Assembly (NCBI RefSeq): GCF_001750685.1
Contig: NZ_CP017269.1
Span: forward strand, 5,311,416 to 5,375,415
Direction: 5' to 3'
DNA from: Geosporobacter ferrireducens
GTDB taxonomy: Bacteria > Bacillota > Clostridia > Peptostreptococcales > Thermotaleaceae
Length of the DNA stretch: 64,000 nt
The notes under the pieces: generated by a model
Told to the model about the DNA's origin: nothing
Database searches by the model: none
The model's input: only the letters and a program-made list of their open reading frames with translations
Translations under genes and position numbers: made by a program
In this document: piece after piece, positions 1-7,995 of the stretch
Layout of the letters: each line of letters begins with the position of its first letter
How positions within the stretch are numbered: position 1 is the first letter of the stretch

Positions 1-426
1 AACATTTTCTTCCCCGCTATTATCAAGAAATACTACAATAGATCCATATTCCTTCGAAACCTTTAGGAAATGCAACCGATAATTGTTAGTTGCTATAGTA
101 CCCGTAGAAATTCCTTTATTTAGTACAATTTCTTTCAATTCTCCAACGTCTTCTTTTGGAACACGAAGCTCTGAAGAATAGGTGATAATTTCTCCAGATG
201 CATTTATCTTGATAAAAAAGCTTCCTAAAAGTATCCTGCGTGCATCGGGTGCACCAAACGGCGGCAGCACACGCTCTTCCTCTGCGATGGTACTCATCAA
301 CATATATGCTTGCTTCTGCATGCCTTGCTTCATCAAGAGGTATATCCCGGAAAAAATCATGAGCAAGATAATGGTTAACGCAATGACATTGATCATGATC
401 AGTCTGATTTTAAGCTTCTGAAACAT
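1..426 (-). CDS. Sensor histidine kinase, N-terminal part (cut by window edge)
   Basis: The reverse strand reads open from an ATG at 426 to the window edge (about 142 residues). It starts MFQKLKIRLIMINVIALTII, a short basic head followed by a membrane helix at about residues 8-32, then an extracytoplasmic sensor segment. The DHp and ATPase domains lie outside the window. The start has a strong ribosome site (AAGGAGG, 7 bases before the ATG) and overlaps the end of the response regulator gene by 17 bases, the usual tight coupling of a two-component pair. The kinase call rests on this position and architecture, not on catalytic motifs, which are not visible here. Confidence 0.75.
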   Translation of the reverse strand, partial: MFQKLKIRLIMINVIALTIILLMIFSGIYLLMKQGMQKQAYMLMSTIAEEERVLPPFGAPDARRILLGSFFIKINASGEIITYSSELRVPKEDVGELKEIVLNKGISTGTIATNNYRLHFLKVSKEYGSIVVFLDNSGEENV

Positions 427-1105
427 GGGAATAGACCTCCTTGATGCAATAGCCGCTTCCCCGGATCGTTTCAATAACGAGGCTGCAGCCTGATAATACA
501 AGTTTCTTTCTAAGATAAGAGAGATATACTTCAATGTTATTCAGCTCTACATCCGATTGAAAGCCCCAAATTCTCTCCAATATTTGTTCCTTTGCAACCA
601 CCCTGTTTTTATTTTTAGCAAGTATTTCAAATATCTGTGACTCTTTTGATGAGAGTTTTGTGATCTTGCCGTTCATATGTATTTCGCCTTTTAAGGAATT
701 GAAGACTATATTTCCGATTTTTATTACCTCGTTTACGATGGTTTCTGTTTGCCGCCTTCCTAAAGCCCTTATTCTTGCCAGCAATTCATTCTTTGAGAAA
801 GGCTTTATCAAATAATCGTCCGCGCCGCTATCCAACCCTTCAACCCGGTCTTTGATTGTATCCTTTGCAGTTAATATAAGGACCGGTGTTGTAATCCCTT
901 GCTTTCTTAATGCTTTTAGAACATCAAGTCCTTCAGCACCGGGCAGCATCCGATCAAGGATAATAACATTGTAAATTCCCGTTTCAGCCATTTCCAGGCC
1001 TGTTACTCCGTCAAAAGCAGCATCAACAATATAATTATTTTTTTTCAAAGTATATACTAGGGCTTCCGAAAGACGCACTTCATCTTCAACAAGCAATATT
1101 CTCAT
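410..1105 (-). CDS. OmpR/PhoB-family response regulator
   Basis: DNA-binding response regulator of 231 residues from the chosen start. The receiver domain (about 1-115) shows the acidic pair at E7-D8, the phosphoacceptor D51 in an ILDRMLPG context, T79 and the conserved K101 in YLIKPF. The C-terminal part (about 130-225) is a winged-helix output domain. A longer reading from 1138 is possible, but the start at 1105 matches the family (MRILLVEDE) and has GGTGA upstream. It is followed by a coupled histidine kinase and transcribed away from an efflux operon. Two direct-repeat sites between them suggest that it regulates both its own operon and the pump. Confidence 0.93.
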   Translation of the reverse strand: MRILLVEDEVRLSEALVYTLKKNNYIVDAAFDGVTGLEMAETGIYNVIILDRMLPGAEGLDVLKALRKQGITTPVLILTAKDTIKDRVEGLDSGADDYLIKPFSKNELLARIRALGRRQTETIVNEVIKIGNIVFNSLKGEIHMNGKITKLSSKESQIFEILAKNKNRVVAKEQILERIWGFQSDVELNNIEVYLSYLRKKLVLSGCSLVIETIRGSGYCIKEVYSHVSEA

Positions 1106-1151
1106 TTTTTCACCGCTTTCCTTATTCCATAATTTCATTATACATTGCCAA

Positions 1152-1168
1152 CCTTAAGAATAGCTTAA
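1152..1168 (-). promoter_or_regulatory. Probable response-regulator binding site facing the two-component operon
   Basis: Read on the reverse strand this is TTAAGC-N5-TTAAGG, two hexamers 11 bases apart, the spacing typical of OmpR/PhoB-type sites where tandem monomers bind one face of the helix. It lies about 50 bases before the regulator start. That the neighbouring regulator binds it is inferred. Confidence 0.55.
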
Positions 1169-1197
1169 TAAGTTTTAACAAATTTTTTATTATTTTT

Positions 1198-1214
1198 TTA
1201 AGGAAAGATTAAGG
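1198..1214 (+). promoter_or_regulatory. Probable response-regulator binding site facing the efflux operon
   Basis: A perfect direct repeat TTAAGG-N5-TTAAGG with an 11-base period. A TAATAT/TATAAA -10-like element follows 10-13 bases downstream (1224-1232) and no good -35 is visible. This arrangement suggests that the repeat replaces the -35 in an activated promoter. It is the mirror partner of the repeat at 1152-1168. The sequence is direct evidence; the binding protein is inferred. Confidence 0.6.
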
Positions 1215-1395
1215 TTATTCACTTAATATAAATGAATGAACAATTTCAATCAAGGAGGGGAAGCGCATAACTGTGGCGATCCATTGATCTATGAAACCTG
1301 AAAAGAAGATAAAGGTAAACAATAATGCATTAAATTAAAATGAAGTATTTTTTACAAGACAACAATGCATGAATATATTTATAGGAGGATTAGTT

Positions 1396-2667
1396 ATGAA
1401 AGCTATTAAAAACAAGAGGTCTATTTTTTTGATTATTGCAGCCATTGTTGTAGTTGCAATTGTTCTATTAGGTGCTGCAAAAAATAAAAAACTCGAGGCG
1501 GGGAATATAGAAAGTGCAGAACTCTCTGTCAGTGTTGAAGCTAAGGAAATCAGTCCCGAAGCGATTGAACAATACGTTAATGTGTCTTCAAAGGTGACTG
1601 CAAATAATGAAATAACTGTGATGCCTAAAGTAAGCGGTACGGTAAAAAAGGTATATGTTAATCTTGGGGATACGGTAAAGGCGGGCGATGTTCTGTTTGA
1701 AATAGATGATACGAATCTGCGTCTCCAGGTAGAGCAGGCAGAAGCTGCTCTTTCTGCAGCCCAAGCCAGTTATGCTATAAATGCAGACGTAAGTCTCGAG
1801 AATCAGATCATACAGCAGCAAGCTTCCGTCGATTCATATGAAATCCAATATAGAGATCTGTTGAAGGACCTTGAAAATACCAAAGTCTTATATGAGCATG
1901 GGGCAGTATCAAAGCAGACACTTGATAATTTGCAGTCTAGTACAGATAAAATGAAGCTGCAGCTTGACACTGCAAGGGAGAATTTGAGGCTGATTCAAGA
2001 AAAGACTGTGCAGGCAACAAAAAAATCCGGGCAGGCATCTATCGCCCAGGCGCAGGTATCACTGGAAAGTGCACAGACCCAATTGGCATACACCAAGGTG
2101 AAAGCAGAAATTGGCGGAGTAATTAGTGCAAACAATGTAACGGTAGGGGCCACTGTTTCCACCCAAAGTCCAGCCATGACCATTGTAAATACTGATAAGC
2201 TGAAGTTTTCCTTTAATATTGCAGATGATTACATAAACAAGGTTTCTATCGGCTCAAAGGTATATATTACAATATCAGCAGCATCGGAGACACCTTATGA
2301 AGGCACTGTTACTTATATTTCTCCGGCAGCAGACAGCACGACAATGCTGTATCCGGTAGAAATCTATATTGATAATAGGGATAATAACATAAAGTCGGGT
2401 ATGTTTGCATCGCTGAAGCTCGTTGTAGATAAAAGAGAAAATACCGTTTCCGTTCCATTGAACGCCGTAATTGAAAGAGGCAATGAGAAGTTTGTTTATA
2501 TCGTTGATGAAAGTAATATTGCACATAAAAAAATTGTTGAAACAGGAATTAAAAATGATGTCAATATAGAAATCGTAACGGGCGTTAAAAATGGTGAACG
2601 GGTAGTTGTGAAGGGCCAAACTTTTATTTCTGATGGAAGTACTGTGAATGTTACGGCCAGAAATTGA
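1396..2667 (+). CDS. RND efflux periplasmic-adaptor-type (HlyD/MFP) subunit
   Basis: Membrane fusion protein of 423 residues that would link the pump encoded next to the outer face of the membrane. A basic N-terminus is followed by one membrane anchor (about residues 8-28). A lipoyl-like half-domain around residues 70-105 contains PKVSGTVKKVYVNLGDTVKAG, then a long helical hairpin rich in Q, A and E (about 110-230), the second lipoyl half, and a beta-barrel/proximal domain. An earlier ATG at 1369 exists, but the start used here has AGGAGG seven bases upstream. It is 32 bases before the permease gene, so they form one operon. Substrate is not predictable. Confidence 0.9.
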   Translation: MKAIKNKRSIFLIIAAIVVVAIVLLGAAKNKKLEAGNIESAELSVSVEAKEISPEAIEQYVNVSSKVTANNEITVMPKVSGTVKKVYVNLGDTVKAGDVLFEIDDTNLRLQVEQAEAALSAAQASYAINADVSLENQIIQQQASVDSYEIQYRDLLKDLENTKVLYEHGAVSKQTLDNLQSSTDKMKLQLDTARENLRLIQEKTVQATKKSGQASIAQAQVSLESAQTQLAYTKVKAEIGGVISANNVTVGATVSTQSPAMTIVNTDKLKFSFNIADDYINKVSIGSKVYITISAASETPYEGTVTYISPAADSTTMLYPVEIYIDNRDNNIKSGMFASLKLVVDKRENTVSVPLNAVIERGNEKFVYIVDESNIAHKKIVETGIKNDVNIEIVTGVKNGERVVVKGQTFISDGSTVNVTARN

Positions 2668-2699
2668 AATTCTTAATAGATAGAAAGGACTGATGCAAA

Positions 2700-5600
2700 A
2701 TGGATTTCACAAAAATTTCGATCAAAAGGCCCGTAACAGTATTTGTAGTGATGATGATTGTGCTGATTTTGGGTGTTGTTTCCATAAGCAAAATGCAGAT
2801 GGCATTGACGCCTGACGTAGATTTCCCTGTTGCACTTATTATGACAGAATATTCAGGGGCAGGTCCGGAGGAGATAGAAAACCTCGTTACGGAAATTATT
2901 GAAGGAGCGGTGGCAAATGTAGAAAATATAGATACGATTTCATCCACATCTTCAGAGGGAGTATCGATAGTAATCGCTAGATTCAACTATGGAGTAGATC
3001 TGGATAATGCCATAAACGCCATTCGTGACAAATTGGGCATGGTAGATAGAATGCTTCCGGATGGAGCCAGCTCGCCTACAATCTTGAAAATGGATATGAA
3101 CTCAAGACCTGTGGCAGAGATCGTTATTTCATCAGACAGTATGGATAAAGAGGCATTAAAAGCATTTGCAGAAGATACAATACAGCCCCGTATTGAAAGA
3201 CAGCCTGGAGTTGCTTCTGTAGATGTCACCGGCGGCTATGAAAAAGAAATCAGAATTGAAATTGATCCTGAAAGGTTGGAAGGACTCGGACTTACCATAG
3301 CGAACATTGGACAAATACTTGCTGCAGAGAATACAAACCAATCGGGAGGAACGATAGAATATGGTGAGAATTCCCTTACCGTAAGCAGCAAATTGAAAAT
3401 GGAAAGTATTGAGGATGTAAAAGCGACGCCCATCAAGCTTTCCAGCGGCACGGTCCTTCGACTGCAGGATATTGCCAGAATAACAGAAACGAATAAAAAA
3501 ATTGAGTCCATCAGCCGGTATAATGGGGAGGAGAGTATCAATCTTTCGGTAACAAAGGCCAGTGACGGAAATACGGTTACCACAGTAAATGCAGTTAAAA
3601 AAGAAGTCGAAAAAATATCAAAAGCATACAGTAATATTCATATAGATATTGTAAATGAGTCGGGAAGTGATATTGAAAACTCTATAAACAATGTAATAAG
3701 CAATATTATTATTGGTGCAATACTTTCTATTGCGACACTTTTCATTTTCTTGAAAAATGTGGGTTTAACAGGAATTATTGCCGTTTCTATGCCGTTGTCC
3801 ATCATTGGTACCTTTGTTTTACTTTACTTTTCTGGAACAACACTGAATATGATTTCTCTGGGAGGTCTTTCAATCGGGGTCGGCATGCTTGTAGACAACT
3901 CGGTTGTAGTACTGGAAAACATATACAGGTACAGGACTGCAGAAGGTTTTAATAAAATAACGGGAACCTACAGAGGGACAAAAGAAGTTGCACTGGCGGT
4001 AGCGGCATCAACCCTTACAACAATAGCCGTTTTTATACCCTTTATCTTTACAAGCGGTTTGGTATTGGAGATGATGATGGATCTTGCCCTGGCAGTAGTT
4101 TTCTCCCTCGTGATGTCCCTAGGGGTTGCTGTTACAGTTGTTCCTATGTTGAGCGCAAATTATGTAAATAACATACATAGGAATAGGGCGCCGAAACCCC
4201 TTAATTTTATAAATAAACTACTGGATTTATTTGATAGATTCATCAAGAAATTGGATCATTTATACCAAAAATCCCTCAGATGGGCCTTGAGTCATAAAAA
4301 GAAGACCTTGCTGGCAATTGTCGGTATTTTTGTAGCTTCCCTTTTCCTGATGCCTTTTATTGGCATGGAACTAATGCCTGCTTCCGATGAAGGAACTTTT
4401 ACAGTTACGGTGGAGGCGCCAAAGGGGAGTAAGCTGGAGGCTGTAAATGAACTTTCCCTGAAGGCTGAAGAAATACTGGAGAAGATACCGGAAATGAAAA
4501 CAATGACCGTTTCCATCTCTGGCGCATCAGGCGGTATGGGTGCATTGATGGGAGGGGGAAGTGAAAAGAGTTCAATCAGTGTTAAACTGGTGGATAAAAC
4601 AGAAAGAAGCAAGAGTGTGGAACAAATTATGGAAGAGATCAGAAATCTTACAAAGGGTATTGCAGGGGCAAAAATTACAGTTTCTGCTTCTTCAAACATG
4701 GGCTCGATGGCAGGGGGCGGCGTCACCGTAGAAATCAAGGGTGAAGATCTGGATACGATGAAGGAAATCAGTGATGAAATTGAGCGCCAGATGACCGATA
4801 TAGAAGGCGTAAGACAGATAACAAGCTCTCTGAAGGAACAGGATCAGCAGGTTGCCCTTAAAATAGACAAGGACAAGATCCGGCAGTATGGACTTACCGG
4901 CTCACAGGTAGCTTCACAAGTCAAGCAAATTATTTCCGGATATACTGCAACCACTTTAAAGGTAGACGGATCAGAAATGGATATAAAGATTGTCTACCCG
5001 GAAAAATTTGTGACAACGCTGACGAATCTTGGCGATATCACAATCAGCACAGGCACAGGAACATATATTCCCCTTTCATCCGTTGCGGAGATCATGATGG
5101 ATGAAGTACCATCCTCTATCAGCAGGTCTGACCAGACCCGTTATGTAACGGTTACTTGCGATGTTTTTGGCCGCCCATCCGGTACCGTAGGAAATGAAAT
5201 ACAGAATCGAATCAATCAAATGACCTTCCCCGACGGATATTCGGTAGGCCTTGGCGGAACCAATGAAATGATGAATGAAACCTTTAGTTCCCTTTTTCTT
5301 GTGATCATTCTGGCGGTAATACTGGTATACCTGGTTATGGCGGCGCAGTTTGAGTCGTTGATAAATCCATTTATCATCATGTTTACCATACCTTTGGCCT
5401 TTACGGGTGCCATCCTGCTGCTCTTTATAACGGGACAGTCGCTCAGCATGATGGCCTTGATCGGTTGCCTGGTATTGGTAGGGATTGTTGTAAACAATGG
5501 GATTGTGCTTGTAGACTATATCAATACCTTGCGGGAAAGAGACGGATACGGTCTGGAGGAAGCTGCCCTGAAGGCTTGTCCTACAAGACTTCGTCCGATC

Positions 5601-5846
5601 CTTATGACGGCAATGACTACGATCTTGGGACAGTTCCCGATCATACTTTCTAATGGTTCAAACAGCGAAATGCTGAAGAGTATGGGCTTGGTTATTGCAG
5701 GTGGACTGACCGCATCGACATTTCTTACCTTGTTCTTCGTGCCGCTGCTTTATATTTATTTTGACAAGATAGCAAATAAAATAAGAAAAATATTAAGGCT
5801 CAAACCCAAAATGAATCGATTGGAGGTTGAACAAGGGTTAAATTAA
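2700..5846 (+). CDS. RND-family efflux permease (HAE1-like)
   Basis: Proton-driven RND transporter of 1048 residues, the full family length. It opens with the typical ISIKRPVTVFVVMMIVLILG helix, followed by a large extracytoplasmic loop with a TPDVDFP motif. A block of helices around residues 335-490 includes the proton-relay helix GMLVDNSVVVLENI (Asp about 399); the second acidic residue of AcrB-type pumps is Asn here, as in many HAE1 homologues. A second loop and a final helix block (about 865-1025) complete the duplicated fold. It is related at family level to the Bacillus pump SwrC/YerP. Gram-positive cells lack an outer-membrane channel, so export is presumably from membrane to medium. 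Confidence 0.93.
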   Translation: MDFTKISIKRPVTVFVVMMIVLILGVVSISKMQMALTPDVDFPVALIMTEYSGAGPEEIENLVTEIIEGAVANVENIDTISSTSSEGVSIVIARFNYGVDLDNAINAIRDKLGMVDRMLPDGASSPTILKMDMNSRPVAEIVISSDSMDKEALKAFAEDTIQPRIERQPGVASVDVTGGYEKEIRIEIDPERLEGLGLTIANIGQILAAENTNQSGGTIEYGENSLTVSSKLKMESIEDVKATPIKLSSGTVLRLQDIARITETNKKIESISRYNGEESINLSVTKASDGNTVTTVNAVKKEVEKISKAYSNIHIDIVNESGSDIENSINNVISNIIIGAILSIATLFIFLKNVGLTGIIAVSMPLSIIGTFVLLYFSGTTLNMISLGGLSIGVGMLVDNSVVVLENIYRYRTAEGFNKITGTYRGTKEVALAVAASTLTTIAVFIPFIFTSGLVLEMMMDLALAVVFSLVMSLGVAVTVVPMLSANYVNNIHRNRAPKPLNFINKLLDLFDRFIKKLDHLYQKSLRWALSHKKKTLLAIVGIFVASLFLMPFIGMELMPASDEGTFTVTVEAPKGSKLEAVNELSLKAEEILEKIPEMKTMTVSISGASGGMGALMGGGSEKSSISVKLVDKTERSKSVEQIMEEIRNLTKGIAGAKITVSASSNMGSMAGGGVTVEIKGEDLDTMKEISDEIERQMTDIEGVRQITSSLKEQDQQVALKIDKDKIRQYGLTGSQVASQVKQIISGYTATTLKVDGSEMDIKIVYPEKFVTTLTNLGDITISTGTGTYIPLSSVAEIMMDEVPSSISRSDQTRYVTVTCDVFGRPSGTVGNEIQNRINQMTFPDGYSVGLGGTNEMMNETFSSLFLVIILAVILVYLVMAAQFESLINPFIIMFTIPLAFTGAILLLFITGQSLSMMALIGCLVLVGIVVNNGIVLVDYINTLRERDGYGLEEAALKACPTRLRPILMTAMTTILGQFPIILSNGSNSEMLKSMGLVIAGGLTASTFLTLFFVPLLYIYFDKIANKIRKILRLKPKMNRLEVEQGLN

Positions 5847-5953
5847 AGCATGAAGGATACTTCGGCAAATAAACCGGAGCTATGTGATAAAAGAGCTTTT
5901 AAATGACAGATTCAGGATTTATTTCATCAGCAGTACAACAATATAAATGCAAT

Positions 5954-5998
5954 AAAAAAATCTAAGAAGGAGAAAATAAACCCTTCTTAGATTTTTTT
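5954..5998. terminator. Bidirectional intrinsic terminator
   Basis: A 17-base-pair stem (5954-5970 with 5982-5998) is flanked by A-run and T-run on either side. It serves both the efflux operon and the convergent secreted-protein gene, whose stop codon sits inside the right arm. Confidence 0.85.
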
Positions 5999-6635
5999 AT
6001 TTTACCATGAAAGTTGAGTATTGAAGTCTTATCATATGCCATTCTCCATCTTCATATTTCCATAGAGAATCCATCTCAGTAATAGTGTTCCCATTGCAGG
6101 AGCCGATAATTTGCTGATAACCGTGAATTTCATAAGTACTGTCTCCATTATAATCCATAGGCTTTAGCCTTGAAATGGGCATAATATAGGGTGTTGTTTT
6201 TGATAATAGCTTTCCATCTTTATCATAAATGCCTAAGCCGATATATGAATCTTTGTTTGAACTTAAATCCAAATAGACCGTTTTGCCTAAACTGATAAAC
6301 TCTATCTCTGCCAAAAATCCATCCATATATTTTCCGTCGATGATTGTACTATAGTTATTTTTCTGCTTCAACATACCTGTAATATTATTTTGGCCGTTAA
6401 GCTTGCCGCCACGCAAAAGGGTGTGACCGGCTGTGTTGTCTCGTGTAATATCTGCGGATGGATAATTAATAATGCAAGTGTTTTCAGGAGTGCCCAGATT
6501 TACATTTGAAAGTTTATTTTCAATCGGGTATGCACCTTCATATGCCTGGACCTGCATTAAACCGGATGTTCCCAGTGCAAAAGCACCGGCCACCAAAAAT
6601 GCAGCAATTGTTTTTGAGATCTTGCCACTGCGCAT
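5997..6635 (-). CDS. Secreted protein of unknown function
   Basis: A 212-residue product. The N-terminus MRSGKISKTIAAFLVAGAFA is a classical signal peptide (basic n-region, hydrophobic core), with a likely cleavage site after VQA near residue 28. The rest is a soluble domain rich in aromatic and polar residues, ending near WHMIRLQYSTF. I do not recognise a family. An upstream ATG gives a 225-residue version, but the chosen start has GGGGAGG nine bases before it, and the signal peptide begins properly there. It is a single gene, convergent with the efflux operon. Confidence 0.75.
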   Translation of the reverse strand: MRSGKISKTIAAFLVAGAFALGTSGLMQVQAYEGAYPIENKLSNVNLGTPENTCIINYPSADITRDNTAGHTLLRGGKLNGQNNITGMLKQKNNYSTIIDGKYMDGFLAEIEFISLGKTVYLDLSSNKDSYIGLGIYDKDGKLLSKTTPYIMPISRLKPMDYNGDSTYEIHGYQQIIGSCNGNTITEMDSLWKYEDGEWHMIRLQYSTFMVK

Positions 6636-6770
6636 TACATGCTTCCTCCCCGGCATCAATTCTATATTATCCATTTTATAGCGTATTAAAGGATAAATCG
6701 TTACAAAGGGGTTACAAAATCCTATTATTTTAATGAGAGGTACAGCGCTGAATTTTGGGGGGAGGTTCTA

Positions 6771-6836
6771 ATGTCCCTCGATTTTAATTTTATTCGAAAG
6801 AAAAAAATATTTGCCTCACTCATTACAAGCACCTGA
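6771..6836 (+). CDS. Possible 21-residue micro-ORF
   Basis: The gap 6636-6975 holds only this candidate. An ATG preceded by GGGGGGAGG with six-base spacing opens 21 codons (MSLDFNFIRKKKIFASLITS then T and stop). A strong ribosome site with no long frame behind it suggests either a real small peptide or the 5' stub of a lost gene. There is no homology evidence. Confidence 0.25.
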   Translation: MSLDFNFIRKKKIFASLITST

Positions 6837-6975
6837 TTCTTTTTTGAGTGTAAGAAATGTCGAATAATGCGATAAAAACTTAAAGGATATGGTTGTTTAC
6901 TCTCGAATACTGGAAATCATTAGAATTTGTTTGCAATTAACAAAATTAAATTACTTCGTAAAAAATTATGGATGA

Positions 6976-7995
6976 TTGCTTTATAAAAAACATAATAGAG
7001 ATGAAGTATGCTTATGTAGAGAGGGTGGTTGTATTCATAGAAAGACTCTAGTATTCATAATGGTTTTCATAATAGCTTCTTGCTCCCTTTGTCTCATGAC
7101 AATGAAAGTAAATTTTCCCGCTGTAACTACAATTGATGACGGATCTTTTTTTATGCTCAAATTATTTCCATTCCATATTGTGGGTGCAGCATCAGGCGGG
7201 AGGCATCAAATACTGGATATTTCCTTGAACAGAAAAGTAGATCTGAAGACATTAAAATTAAAAGAGCAAAGATTTATTGTCTATTTCAAGGAAAAGAAAC
7301 TTTTTATATTATCATCAAAGGGTGAGATTCTGGAAAGTTACCAGCTTGTAGGGGAAAATCGGAATATTATTAGCAGTTACATAGATGATCTAAAGAATGA
7401 TGGTTATGACAATATATTCTTGGTTGCCGGTGAAAAAGGTGCAGAATTTGGGGATACATTGATTATCCTAAGTTTTGATGGAGGAACAATCAAAGAAGTG
7501 CACAATCAATCCTTTCAAGTCCTTAATCCATGGAAGGTTCAAACCTGCAATGTAGATGGAGATGATGAAAAGGAAATTTCTTTAGGCGTTTATAAGGAAA
7601 CTCAATTGCATCCGGTGATGGCTAAAAGACCATTTATCTATGAATGGCAGGAGGGTATGCTGGTTCCAAAATGGAGGGGTTCCAGATTATCCAGGCCTTT
7701 TACCGATTATATTTTTTCAGATATGGACGGAAGCGGCAGTGACGAATTAATTGCTATTGAAATTTTGGAAAATGGGGAAAAAGTTCTCCATGCCTATAAA
7801 TGGAAAGGCTTTGGCTTCGAGGGTATAGGGGAATCTTCAAATTATGCGGATATAAAAGAAATCAAAAAATCAGAAGCAGATAATAACGGGAAGCTTTATG
7901 CCTTGGTTAAGGAAAGAGACGAAGAAAAGTGGTATTCTTTCTGTTTAAAAGAAGAAAAGATAGAAATTTTGAAAGAAAACGGGGAGGGAAAATAA
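6976..7995 (+). CDS. Membrane-anchored FG-GAP/VCBS-like repeat protein
   Basis: About 339 residues. A cytoplasmic head is followed by one membrane helix (about 26-45) and an extracytoplasmic region. That region contains calcium-loop-like D-x-D-G-x-D motifs: IDDLKNDGYDN, CNVDGDDEKE and SDMDGSGSDEL, spaced as in beta-propeller blades. The start is uncertain: TTG at 6976 gives the longest reading but no ribosome site; a GAGAGGG box near 7015 points to a start nearer 7033, where only a rare ATT is in frame; the next ATG is at 7060. It is the first gene of a three-gene set with a DUF3160 lipoprotein and a CapA-like protein. A surface or cell-wall role is inferred. Confidence 0.7.
   Translation: MLYKKHNRDEVCLCREGGCIHRKTLVFIMVFIIASCSLCLMTMKVNFPAVTTIDDGSFFMLKLFPFHIVGAASGGRHQILDISLNRKVDLKTLKLKEQRFIVYFKEKKLFILSSKGEILESYQLVGENRNIISSYIDDLKNDGYDNIFLVAGEKGAEFGDTLIILSFDGGTIKEVHNQSFQVLNPWKVQTCNVDGDDEKEISLGVYKETQLHPVMAKRPFIYEWQEGMLVPKWRGSRLSRPFTDYIFSDMDGSGSDELIAIEILENGEKVLHAYKWKGFGFEGIGESSNYADIKEIKKSEADNNGKLYALVKERDEEKWYSFCLKEEKIEILKENGEGK

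Noticed and set aside
4292..4738. 148-codon reverse frame inside the RND permease gene, and the other long antisense frames
   Set aside because: They lie wholly inside well-supported genes, lack ribosome sites, and have the biased composition of antisense shadows.
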